A stretch of DNA of 64,000 nt from Lutjanus erythropterus. Lineage: Eukaryota; Chordata; Actinopteri; Lutjaniformes; Lutjanidae. Positions 1-10,800 of this stretch are shown here, one piece after another. The notes below the pieces were generated by a model that saw nothing but the letters and a program-made list of their open reading frames with translations, was not told where the DNA came from and did not search any database. The position numbers and the translations under genes are program-made. How positions within the stretch are numbered: the stretch's first letter is position 1; every line of letters begins with the position of its first letter. Location of the stretch: contig CM034596.1 of assembly GCA_020091685.1 (NCBI GenBank), forward strand, positions 1,364,001 through 1,428,000. The letters are read 5' to 3'.

Positions 1-300
1 CATCTTTGATACCAAGTGAACATTTGTCTCAAGTAGAAGAAGAAATTCCCTCAAGGTGTTCTTAAGTTTTCAATCATTCTGAATGAACACAGGTCCTTCA
101 GCATACAGTCATGGATGTATAAATAAGAAATTATGCTGATTGGTCCAGTAGTATTCGGGATTAGCAGCGGACAAGCTGGAGGTCTAGGCATCACACACAC
201 GCACTCATGCAAAAACGCACGGAAGCGATTACATGATCCCCTCCCATTTTACGCCTGGCAGGGATAATAAGAGAAATAAATGGGGGTAAATCCACAAAAC
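1..300 (+). repeat. Dispersed repeat family A, copy 1 (cut by window edge)
   Basis: This is the 3' part of a repeat seen four times in the window (also near 32.5-32.9 kb, 46.8-47.4 kb and, inverted, 63.92-64.0 kb). Shared landmarks, in order, are GAAATTCCCTCAAGG, a TGATTGGTCCAGTAGT-like segment, CAGACAAGCTG, a CA-rich stretch, GCGATTACATGATCCCCTCC and a closing GGCAGGGATAATAA. I see no coding capacity and no terminal inverted repeats. I recognise it as a common fish interspersed repeat but cannot assign it to a class; the 3' UTR of a LINE or a non-autonomous element are both possible. Confidence 0.7.
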
Positions 301-822
301 CTTGTGTTGACTCAGGATTAAAGCCTTTTGCTTACTGAGTCATCGATACTTGCCGTGTCATTAGAAAATATTCTTTTCCACTCACTCCTAGACACACAAA
401 CACACTCTTTAGCCCATGTTGAAAGTAATAAGATTAAAAGCAAGTCTTAGCATGTGCCAGGGAAAAACAATTTGAAAAGACACAACAGGACACAAAAAAG
501 CAAAACATTAACAATCTCTAGTGCAGACAGTTAGTGCATGCTGCCAATTGAGAGGAAAACACATTATTAATAACTCCCCCATATTGTTTTGTTGACAGCA
601 AAGAGCCCTGAGAAACGAACACTATTTTAAGTGTTTTGGTATGTGGTCGGAAGGCCAATTGGACTGCATGTGTCATATGCTGAAATCAAGCAGCTGCAAA
701 ATTACAGTAGCGTGCCCTCACCGCAACCGACTGGAGCTGTGCAATTAATCAGAGGTTAACCCCACAACCCCACAAAACTTGTGCATAATCTCTAATTTAC
801 GTACCTTCTCTCCCTACATGCA

Positions 823-858
<36 letters not shown>

Positions 859-1216
859 AAACAGACACTGAAGCCTCAAACGTAGACTCAGACTGGAAGT
901 ACTCCCAAAAACAGAATGTGGGTAAACATGTCCTATAAGTAGATGTCATATGTTCTAGAAGTTGATGTCAGAACGCCAAGGTATCTAATAAAAACAGTTG
1001 TGGAATATCTCATGCAGAAAATAATAAGTCCAGGGAAGCGAGCTGATGTTTTCATACATCACATAAGAATTGTTCTGAAAAAAAGAAAGCTTCCACCCCA
1101 GCAACAGATTCACAACTGGCAAAAATTGGGATTATTAGCGGCATTACAACTTTAAAATACATTCAAAATAAATAATATACTACTATGCACAGTGATGACA
1201 GATTACAACACTATAT
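301..1216. other. No gene seen; AT-rich sequence with a CA tract
   Basis: Apart from the CA microsatellite I see no repeat termini, no long open frame and no RNA gene in this stretch. The short open frames are of chance length. Confidence 0.6.
827..855. repeat. (CA)n microsatellite
   Basis: An uninterrupted run of about 14 CA units, directly visible. Confidence 0.97.
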
Positions 1217-3034
1217 CCCAGATAGCACGCATACGTCTCGCCGACGTCGGCCTCAGATCGTGCGTCAGCATCGGCCCATAGCAGGGACATGGTTTGCCAG
1301 AGGGCGGGATTATGCACGCCATTTCAAAGTCAGCAATAGGTCGGCTGTGGATCGATACACGCACGTTATCCAATTGATGCCACTGTCAACGGAACTGAGA
1401 GCAGGCTTTGGAGACGGAGAGGCTACTTCATGTCAGCCAGGACTAGTCTTCAGGTAAGCTCACTTAAAGTAAATATATAAAAAATTGCTGTTTTATAAAT
1501 ATGACATACAGGGTTAGCAAGATAAATCGGGATTTAGCAACATAAGTTGTTAAGCCCTGACTGGGTACGCTAGCACAGGTGAAGAGCCCAGATGCCGACT
1601 CCTAACAGGCTAGCTAGCTAGCTTAGCAAACATTAGTTGCTTAGACCTGACCAGCAAATGTATCAACAATCTAGCTCTAACTTAATTTAGCCATTGCTAG
1701 GTAGCCAATAAGTCTTTCCAGCATGTGAACAGTCTCCATCTGGACAACAAATCAGTGTTGAATTTGGGAAAGGGTCAGGTAACGTTAGTTAGCGTTAGCT
1801 GTTAGCTAGTAGCTGGTGGGCTTCGGTGTTTTTACAGCTGCGGAGTTAACTTTAGCAGTTAACTGGCAGCTAATGAAGGGAGGCTCTGCTCTGCTCCATT
1901 TGTAAATATGACTCGGTGTAACAGTTTCTCATAGTTCGGTACTGGTTATGGACTATTGTTGGTGTGTTTACACTGTAAGTGAAGTTAATATCCACTTCAC
2001 GTAGGTGTGTGGAAAACACAACAGACTCCAGTTGTTTCTGTCATGTCCCTCCAGTCACCCCCCCTCCGCCTCTCCTGTAGAGCTGGCCGGAGTTCAGCAG
2101 CTATCCGCGGTCAAGCCAGGGCTGTCAGACCGCACCGCAAAATAATACACGCAAACTTTTTGTGGTTCATATTTTCGAGTCAGGCTTTCTGCTGGTGCTT
2201 CATACAGTGTTGCCTGTGACACTGTATTAAACATGGGTTATTTGGAGGTCTTGCTGTGGTGCTTTTTAACACGTTTAATAGCTAAAGAGCATAGGGCTAA
2301 TACTATTAGCTACAGGTCTCTTATCAACTACGGTGGCTCTGTAAGGTCAGACAGCGGCCGGGAAAAAATGCACAGCGACGTTTTCCTTCCTTGGTGTGTC
2401 TATTTGTACATGTTTATTTGTGAAGTATGGGTATAGTATTGTATAGTATAAGTTAATTGAACAACCTGGGCTCATGTGTTTTGTCTTTTTCTCCCCTTTG
2501 CAGGCTCATAAGTCTGCCAGCAGTCCAGACCGTGCTGTCCGTGTGCGTCTCCCGACTGGCCACCTGTATACTTTTATATGTTCGGTCTTGTTTATCTTTT
2601 CTGTGCTGGAGTTGTTTTGACTATGCAGTCCGAAATAAATGTATGATCATTAACTTTAATCGTTTGTGTCTCTTTATTTTATTCACACACTAAATTAGGA
2701 AGCTATTTTGATGGTCAAGCATATTGTTTTTTATTGTCATATTACCATATTCCTATCACATGTAAGATGAGATATTATGATAGATATTATGAGATATGAG
2801 ATATTTGCTGATAGAATGATTCGACCTGAATAAATAAAGGTCATAGAAGCTGTAGAGAGGCTACGCTGTGCAGCTTTGATACATCGGCCAAACGTTGTCT
2901 GGAGAGCATTTTCGACCAAATGCCGACGTCTCGGCAACGTCTTCCCAATGAGCAAACGCTCTCCATACGACGTTGCGTCGATGCAACTTTATTCATCGTG
3001 CCGACGTCAGCAAGACGTAGGCGTGCTGTCTGGG
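1217..3034. mobile_element. DNA transposon with ~36-bp terminal inverted repeats, non-autonomous
   Basis: The left end reads CCCAGATAGCACGCATACG and continues through CGTCTCGCCGACGTCGGC. The reverse complement of the right end reads CCCAGACAGCACGCCTACG and continues through TCTTGCTGACGTCGGC. The two ends therefore match over about 36 bp with few mismatches. The 1.8 kb interior has no long open frame, so it cannot encode a transposase and is non-autonomous. It contains several GTTAGCTA-type runs. I could not see a clean target-site duplication at either border, so the superfamily is left open. The right arm carries further CGACGT-type repeats between 2880 and 3015. Confidence 0.8.
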
Positions 3035-3840
3035 ATGAGTCTCACAACACCACCCTTTAAATCAGAGAAGAGGAACAGCATCACAGTACAGTGACCTGGC
3101 CTTCCATCTGTGAAAATACCGTCATCATCCAAAACTTGATCTCTAACAATTATTTTTTTAAAAATTAATCTATTTATTATTTTTATTATTATTCAATTAA
3201 TTTGCCTAAATACATATAAAAACATGTCTCATTAATATATATATATATTTTTCAATCATAATCCTGAAAAACAGACACATAAAGATCATTAGAATAATAA
3301 TAATAGTGGCATATTATAAAGTTAAGTCTAATTTCCACCCTGTTTAATAGAATCCATATAAGATGCCTCATTAGAAAAATACTGGGCCTCAAATTCAAAA
3401 CAAATTGTGATGCATATTAATTAATTATCAATAACTAATTACTGTCAACCCTTCACTGAACTGGACAATCAGTATTTTGGCTTCAAACTTAGACTGGTCA
3501 TGACATGACATTATTTCATCACTGGAGTCATGTGCAGGTAAGATGATCTGGGAGACTAATAGAAAATTGATTAGAATTGACTTCTACAGGCAGAAACATG
3601 TCCTATGTGTTGATAATCTTCATATATTGCGTTTGGGTGCTGACAGAAAGTAAACAGGACAGTGCTGCTGCTGCAGGAGGAAGACAGATCGCTCGGTGTT
3701 TCACTTCCAGCACTTGTGTGGAGCAGTTTGTCGCATTGTGATAACTCATGTCCAGTGTGTGGCGTTAATTACCTATTTTCATAGTTGATGATGTCAACGA
3801 ATCACCCTAGCCCTAATTTAAAGACACATTCACAGGCAAG
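3035..3840. other. No gene seen; AT-rich spacer
   Basis: This is AT-rich sequence with a TA run near 3235-3250. I see no coding or RNA signal. Confidence 0.6.
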
Positions 3841-3971
3841 ACCAACTGCTAACCATTAGCTACACCAACCAACTGCTAACATTAGCTACATAAACCAACC
3901 GCTAATATTAGCTACACAGACCAATTCCTAACATTAGTGACACAAATCAACTGCTAACGTTAGCTACACAG
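3841..3971. repeat. Minisatellite, five diverged ~26-bp units
   Basis: Five consecutive units follow the pattern ACCAACTGCTAACATTAGCT + ACACAG with one or a few changes each. The first unit is 27 bp and the others about 26 bp. The array runs into a GTTAGCTAG stretch. GCTAAC/GTTAGC words are common in fish repeats, but this tandem register is clear. Confidence 0.85.
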
Positions 3972-4248
3972 ACATCCTGTTAGCTAGATAACCTGTACTG
4001 CTACTACTAGAAAATATTTTGGGACTGTAGGTGGTGATGATGGTGACTAGGATTGGTGTGGATAAAACAGAAGCCCCAGTCCAAAATAAGCTTAATAAGC
4101 TTCATAAGTTTGAGTATGAAGTGTGAAAGACATACTTAACAAAGTACATTTAAAAGTGCATAATTTTCACTCTCAGTCAAGACGTGCATTTGTACTTAAC
4201 AAGGAAGTAGCAGCTGGACAAATAATTAATAAACCAAATGACAAACAT

Positions 4249-4366
4249 AATCCCAGCATTACAATACTGAAGTAATGTAATGCTGGGATTAGTTTAGTGA
4301 CTACATTTTTTAACAAGCAATAAGTAATTGTATCGCAATAAATTTTTAAAGTAACCCCCCAACCCT
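4249..4366. repeat. 15-bp perfect hairpin beside a repeat end
   Basis: AATCCCAGCATTACA (4249-4263) is followed, after a 12-nt loop, by its exact reverse complement (4276-4290). The sequence then runs to CCCCCCAACCCTG at 4354-4366. On the other strand that border reads CAGGGTTGGGGGGTTAC, similar to the CAGGGTTGG-type ends of fish hAT-like non-autonomous elements. I did not find the opposite end, so this may be a truncated copy whose hairpin is internal. Confidence 0.6.
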
Positions 4367-5954
4367 GATTTAAAGTGTCTTCTCTCTGTGTGGAGCTTGT
4401 GTGTGTGGGTTTGCCCCTCACTCTCAGCCCATCATTAATCTTTCCTAATAGCTTTGTTATCTTGGTCTTACCTTCCTGTATTCTTAGCACTCTCACTGTA
4501 AGGCAGGAAACTGCTGGACAAGATCCCATATCTGCACACAAAGCATCTGAAATTAACATTAGCACGTGTCAAGTGTGCTGTGAGGACGGAGGCCAGCAAC
4601 TGGATTGTGTTCCTGTTTCAGGTCAGGGTCAAAAACTGTACTGACTGCTAATAAGATAAGGTGATTTAATGATCCACATGGGAAAACAGTTTTAATCATT
4701 CATAGCAGATTAGAATGCAGCTGGGTCAGTGAAAGGAGCAATATGTAGCAATTGCATGTGCAAAATTAGTTCAGCAGTCCAAATAGCAAGTACGGCCCAT
4801 AGACTGTGTATTAAATAGGTTGAAATCCTATTTAATGTACTATATATAGTTGAAGCGATTTGTTTCCACCTGCCCCCTCAGAGCTCGGGCAGGCTGCAGG
4901 AACACTGCAGAAGCTCAAGACACCTGGTACGGATATAGTAAGAATGACATAATTTAATTGAAAACATCTAATCAAACTTTTACAAAATTTTAAACAAAAA
5001 TATTTAAACTATTAGATTGCTGAAATGCAACTGCAAATAAGTTTTTTAGTTAGTCTAGTTATTTCTTTTAGTCACATGCATGCAGGTAACACATGCATAT
5101 GTGATTAATGATTAGTTATGAGCCAAACAGTGATGGCAGTGAGTGACTGCCTTGGATGTGGCTGATAATCTTCTTTTTGGGAATAAGCCGGCTTCCTGCA
5201 TGAAAAGTTTGCAGCTGAAAAGCGTAGGCCTACGCTATTTTAAAATCAGGCAAAATTATGGTACTTGGAGAACCTAATATTCTCTGAGGTAGTACATTAA
5301 AAGTTTCAGAAACACTGGGCAACAGCCCCTAGAAACACAATTATTTAATTAATTTCACTTACATTGTATCAGGTGTTGTGCCAGCTTTAGAGTTTTAGAG
5401 TATGTTAAATTATGATGAAATGATCATTGTACCTCTTAAAAAGCATATGAAGCATACTAGCCTTTAGATATCAACTGGAACTGAAACTAAACTACATTCA
5501 TACTAGACAATCTGCACATAACAGTTTTCCTTCAGTGTTCAACACAATGCAGGAAGTAATGTCTCCTTTATGCAGTAAGATAGAAATAAGTGTGGAGATT
5601 GTGTTGGCGGATGAGCATGCTATCAAACTTAAATGTATAAATATGTGGCAGACCTTTTTCTTAAGTGTACCCACAATCTTTAATCAAGTGTTTTACTTGC
5701 CTAAGTGTACTTTTTCCCTAGCTCTGATCTGCCAAAACCACAAGCTTAACCATACTGTGACAGCCATGAACAGATATTGTGAAAAAGACCAAAGCCTGCA
5801 TTATACTCCCAAACACTTGCAGCTGCAGACACAATGGATGCATAGTAGTTCTGTTTACTTGGCAGAGTCTCGTGCACTCACGAATGCAGAATAATATAAT
5901 GCTAGTTTTATGGTCTGCAGCCACGATAGCAGCTTTGTGTGGTCTTACTTTTAG
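4367..5954. other. No gene seen
   Basis: The sequence is AT-rich. I see no long open frame, recognised protein motif, tRNA or terminal repeat here. Confidence 0.55.
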
Positions 5955-6335
5955 TACACTTTGAGCAAAATGCTAACATGCTCACAATGACACTTATAAT
6001 TTACTATTGTCACATACTAGTTTAGCCTGTTAGCATGCTAACCTTAGTTAATTAGCACCTAATATGTCTGAGGCTGGTGGGAATATCAGTCTTGCAGGAA
6101 TTTGGTCATACAAATTAAAAAATTGACCAGGTGATGGTGCTAGATAAGACAGAGGATCACCAAAGTTGTTACAAATTATCAATATTAGACAGTTCAGACA
6201 TACTCTTGAGAAATGAGTTGAGAATTGGTTTTTGAATGTATAAAATTTTCTTGTAATCCAGCCAACAATTGCTGAGATATTTCAACCAACTCATCCAGTG
6301 ATACTGCCATCTGTAGAGCAACACCACAGCGTACA
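5955..6335 (+). repeat. Dispersed repeat family B, copy 1
   Basis: Landmarks in order are ATGCTAACATGCTCACAATG, TTAGCATGCTAACCTTAG, GAGGCTGGTGGGAATATCAG, TTTGGTCATACA, GATGGTGCTAGAT, AGAGGATCACCAAAGTTGTT, a degraded middle, and TTGCTGAGATATTTCA near the end. I recognise this order from a very common fish interspersed repeat. A second, inverted piece lies at 63165-63320. It has no coding capacity. Confidence 0.7.
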
Positions 6336-7404
6336 TACTCAATAGACCAATCTATTAAGTTAACACAAACTCTAAAAATTCCTCAACTCATATCAAAGAG
6401 TCATGTTTGACCTCTGTGAAACGTAGTAGTAGTAATCTTTTACTGCCACATCATCTGGTTCTCCATAAAAAGCCAGTTTCTTGTTCCAGATTCCATACAA
6501 GGTTCTCATTTATGCATAGTTGACACTCCAAACTCACGTTCTCATCCACAATACGTGTGTTATTTGACTTTGAGCCACCCTATCAACACATGACATATTG
6601 CTGTTGAGTGTTGGATGTGGTAGTAAAGCTGCAGAGACTTTGTGAGCCATAACCTTTTATTGTATTTTTGAGTGAGGTTTCTCAGAGGTAGGTATGGGTT
6701 TTTTTGTATGCAAGAAATGCAGTCCTTGCTTGTCCTTGGATGTACTCTTGTTTGAGTCAGGGATTTTTAAAACAGTTCATTTCAGTTCATCCTGTTCGGA
6801 AGAAAATCTTAATCTCTCTTTCTTCAACTTGGTTTTAGTGATGGCCCTTGTTCATTTTGTTCTATTGCAAAGGAAGAAGGAGAGGAAGATCCTTCAACAT
6901 CCTGGTCATGGATTAGGTTCTTAGCGGATGACATCATTTTCTGGGGATTTGCCCTGTTATGTAGCATTGTGCTGCCCTTGGATAAGGGGGAGCTCTGGCA
7001 AGGATACACACAGTCCACAAACAATATCAGTCTGGAACAGAGAATGTCACCTCTCCAATTTTCCTTTGGGCCCGCAACATAGGCAGACTGGCCAGCAAGT
7101 TGTAAAAGCATATTGATTTATCTTCCCCAAATTATTCTCTTCTGAAACCAAAGATGTTTCCTGTTCTCACAAAAGAATGCCATTATTCATGGTAGTGACA
7201 ATTTGGATATACCTGGATTTCTCCTTTTCTAGTGAATTACTTTGAACATTAGAGTTGCATTCAAAGACTTTTGAGATGGTACTTAAAGGTGATAATGATG
7301 AACTTAAAGTCTGTCTAATTCAGAGATTTTCATCTAAATGTGTTATACATGATGGAAAATAGTTGCTGAAAACATGAAAATGACCTGAAACATGATTTGG
7401 TGAC
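6336..7404. other. No gene seen
   Basis: Several short open frames overlap on both strands, but none has a recognisable motif and all are of chance length. No terminal repeats were found. Confidence 0.5.
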
Positions 7405-7760
7405 GTGCAGTTCACTTCAGCTCACTTCAGTTCCTACAACCCAACACAGAAGAAAAAAAACAAAAAAACATCCTGTCTCTGTCGTCTGGCTTTGAAGGCT
7501 CAAACATGTTTGGACAAGTTCAGTAAAGCTGCTAGACGGAGCATCCATGTTTCATATCGTTTTCTGCTCGTAGTGGTGTTTGACACTGAGACAGTGGAGT
7601 GGACACACCACCAGCATTTCACGGCAGAGAAACTGAAGTTTTTATTCCTGAATATTTAGGCCTAATTTTATATACCTGATGATTTTTGTAATCATCAAAT
7701 TTATTATTGCTGTAGGTGAACTTTAAAGACCTGTTTGGACAACCACTGCTTTAATAAAGA
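7405..7760 (+). repeat. Dispersed repeat family C, copy 1
   Basis: This stretch shares an ordered set of segments with 12620-12930, about 5.2 kb downstream on the same strand. The segments are GTTCACTTCAGCTCACTTCA, CCAACACAGAAGAA, GGCTCAAACATGTTTGGACA, AGTAAAGCTGCT, GGAGCATCCATGTTTCA, TCGTTTTC, GGTGTTTGACAC and CCTAATTTTATATACCTGAT. The two copies differ by many substitutions and small indels, so they look like old copies of one interspersed element. The class is unknown. Confidence 0.75.
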
Positions 7761-8203
7761 GTGAAACACTGCAGGTATTCACGCTTTTGTGGCATATATG
7801 AGCACAAAAAAGTTTCAGCAAAGACATGGAATTTGGGCATTGATATCATTCCATAGTCAATGTCCTACTTTGTATTCACACCCGTGAGCTGTCCTGTACG
7901 AATACACCATTTTTCTGTTGGCCAGCAGATGCAGAAATCTACTGCCTTCTGGTTTCCCGCTTCAGGGAGCTCATGGATATTACCAGAGGAAGAGCAAAAT
8001 CAGGCTATCTGCAATTGCAGGATTAGTTTTAAGCCGTTACTGAAATCCAGTCCAAAGCTTTGTGTGTGTGTGTTTCACTGTTAGTGTAGCAAGAGGTAGC
8101 TAATGAGACAACACTCCCCAGTGAAATGACCTTCTAACCAGATGGTACTGAGTCAAGAACTTGACTTAGGTTTGACCTATAGGTAGAAGATATCATTTCA
8201 GAC

Positions 8204-10045
8204 TAGGGTGACCAGGTGTCCCACTTCATGTGGGACTGCACAGCATAATGCCTTGTTCCATGTCCCACATATTGAGAACATGCCCCAGTTTTCAAAAGTC
8301 AAACCACTGCTGGACAGACACTAAAATATGTCTAAAATAATGTGTTCTTTTATCTAATGGCTGTGAAGAAAGCACATGTGGATCGTGTGTAGGTTAACCT
8401 GTCATCATCTTTGCTTAACAAGGAAAACTGAAAGTCACCATAAAGTCAAGCTGTACAGATTTTGGCGGAATAACATGGAAACTACCACAAAAGAGGGAAT
8501 GTAGTCATAAGAAAGGCTGGGAAACTACTTCTCTATAAAGATTTTTTGAGCTAAGGGGCAGATTAGAAAATTTTATTTCTTTTATATCAACATTTAGAGT
8601 GCTTCTTAGCATTTGTAGTGTGTCCCACATTGTCTTACATCAAGGGTGTCAAACTCATTTTGGTTCAGGGGCCACATACAGCCCAATTTGATCTCAAGTG
8701 GGCCGGGCCAGTAAAATTAAAGCACAATCTATTGATTATTCCGGCGATTAATTGAGTAATCAGATAAGATATATCGCGTGTTCTGCATTTTTTTCTACTA
8801 CGTTACTTTTGCTTTATTTAACAATGGTAATATACAAAAAAGAAGATAAGACAGGTCTATTAAATGAACAACTATAAATTGCTAAAGTAAAAATACTCAG
8901 TAAAGTAACTTTACTTTTACTGTAGATTTACTTTTACTGTTTTTACTTTTTACTTTTTTCCAAGTGCAAAGGTAAAAGTAAAGGTAGTAATGTCTGCAGA
9001 AACCACAAACAGAAGATGGAACTAACTCTTTTAACTGAAACAGTCACCAGAATGTTTTGTTAACATGTTAAAATCACAACATTTTTCTTCTGGAGCAGGA
9101 CAGACGCTCCCAGACCCCCAGAGGACAGGGGACTGGTTTACCAACATGCCACCTTTTTGTCCTCTGATGAGTTTGCAGGTCTGTATTTAGTAATAAAAAA
9201 ATACCAATAAGAATACCATTAAAGTACAACAACAGCAATAAAAATGTTGATTTTTCAAAAAAGGAAACAACATGCAAGATTTTTAAATTGTAATTAGGTA
9301 TTTTTACATCGTGGTATTAGTGTTTTTACTTAAATAAAGAATGTGAGTATTTTTTCCATCACAGCAGGTCAGTGATCAGTGTTTCAGTGACTCTCTGTGG
9401 ATCAGTGAATAGTGTTTTATTTATGGCAGCCCGCCACATTAAAAACATCGACACCACGACATGATTTTCTATTTATGGAGCTGCACACCTTTTTCGGTCG
9501 TGTCTAGAAGATAACTGTTTATTTGTACAACTCTTGTGAGATTTGTGTTCGTTATTTCTACTAAAATAATCAAACTTGCGCGATCTTTCGCGAGTCTAGG
9601 GTTCCCTTCTAGACACGACCCTTTCTGTCTCTCTGTCAAACTAATGACAGCAGACTGTCTGTAAACAGCACAATGTTTCACTCTGCAGTGTTTCACACAA
9701 AGACTTTATTTGTGTGGACACCCAGGTTTGGTTTGTCACCAATTTTGTGATTTTTATTTTTTTAATCAGATCAAAATTTAAATGTCGGTGCTCATCAATA
9801 CTCTGGTCTTTAATAACCCCCACATGCCAAACACAATGTGCTGTACAGCTGTTCGGATTTAAACGGATTTTAGTTATCGAATTACTCTAATTACCTGGGG
9901 AATCGTTTCAACCCTAAAGTTAATGTCTTCTCTGTAATTTACACACTTTGCAAAATCATTCTGCGGGCCGGATTGGACCCTCTGGCCGTATGTTTGACAC
10001 CCCTGTCTTACATAAACACACATTCGGTTTAATGGGGTCACCCTA
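8204..10045. mobile_element. Outer DNA transposon of a nest (TAGGGTGACC ends)
   Basis: The left border reads TAGGGTGACCAGGTGTCCC and the right border, reverse-complemented, reads TAGGGTGACCCCATTAAACC. This gives an inverted repeat of about 10 bp. Without the hAT insertion at 8641-10005 the element would be about 0.47 kb, the size of a MITE, with no coding capacity. Flanking duplications are not obvious; a TA duplication is possible because both borders carry TA. Confidence 0.6.
8641..10005. mobile_element. Non-autonomous hAT element with perfect 8-bp TSDs
   Basis: The ends are CAAGGGTGTCAAACTC on the left and, reverse-complemented, CAGGGGTGTCAAACATACGG on the right. The 8-bp direct repeat TCTTACAT flanks the element exactly (8633-8640 and 10006-10013). 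An 8-bp TSD and CAGGGGTG-type ends are hAT hallmarks. The subterminal GGGGCCACATACAGCCC and GGGCCGGATTGGACCC blocks fit a widespread vertebrate hAT family. The interior has no transposase frame. Between about 8730 and 9915 it holds sequence such as GATTATTCCGGCGATTAATT and GGGGAATCGTTTCAACCCTA, which resembles yet another DNA element inserted inside this one. Confidence 0.9.
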
Positions 10046-10132
10046 CTTTCGGTATTTTATAGTGACCCAAGAAAAGTGAAGTAATCCTTCATGTTGTGAC
10101 AGATTATAGTGCATTTTACACATCCTTTCTTA

Positions 10133-10800
10133 AAGGGGACCTGTTATGCTCATTTGAAGCTCTATATAATTTTTCTTCTGGGACTCCACTAGTGAATTTG
10201 CATGATTTAGAGATCAGCAAAAATACTTATCTTATATGTGCCTGTTATGCACAACCTCAGTTCAACCTCTCTCTGATACTAGCTGTTTTAGCTCCTGTCT
10301 CTTTAAAGGCTCCTCCCTACAATCCTACTTTCTTCTGATTGGCCAACTTCCAGGATTAATTGGATCATATTGTATGTAGAAAATAACTCTGTGACTTACT
10401 AAGTTTCCTGATGGACAGATAGCTTTACTTGTTGCTAAAGGCACACTGCTGTTAGCTAGTTAGCTCAGTTAGCTGTGCAGCTATGGAGCAAATGTGGGTA
10501 GAGCTTTGGATCGCAAGGAGGAGGTTTTCAGTCCAGGGCAGGGGGATGCGGAGGTGAGAGTCAGCTAATAGGAATGCTAACTGCATGGGTAACCGAGCTA
10601 ACCAGCTAACAGCAGCTAAGTTACAATTAACAGTGTTTAGCGGTTACTTTTGCAAGAAGTTAAGGAATCTGTCCATCAAGAAACCACAGAGAGCTCAGGC
10701 AGATCAGCTGGAGGACATCAGTGGGCAAACCAGAAAATATTTTCCCCATAAAATACAATCCAGATCAGAGTCCTGGCCGGAGACTTTGAACATCACCATC
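10133..10800 (+). repeat. Dispersed repeat family D (AAAGGGGACCTGTTATGC), copy 1
   Basis: It opens with TTAAAGGGGACCTGTTATGC and contains TTTTAGCTCCTGTCTCTTTA and CTGATTGGCCAAC. These match, in order, a common fish repeat that begins GGGGACCTATTATGCTC. Further in, GGAGGACATCAGTGGGCAAA and CCAGAAAATATTTTCCCCAT are shared with 62880-62935. I saw no matching inverted end on the right, so the right border is a guess. Confidence 0.6.

Noticed and set aside
4173-4565. Open frame of 130 codons on the minus strand
   Set aside because: It runs through the 4249-4290 hairpin and the repeat end at 4366, so it is repeat-derived chance coding.
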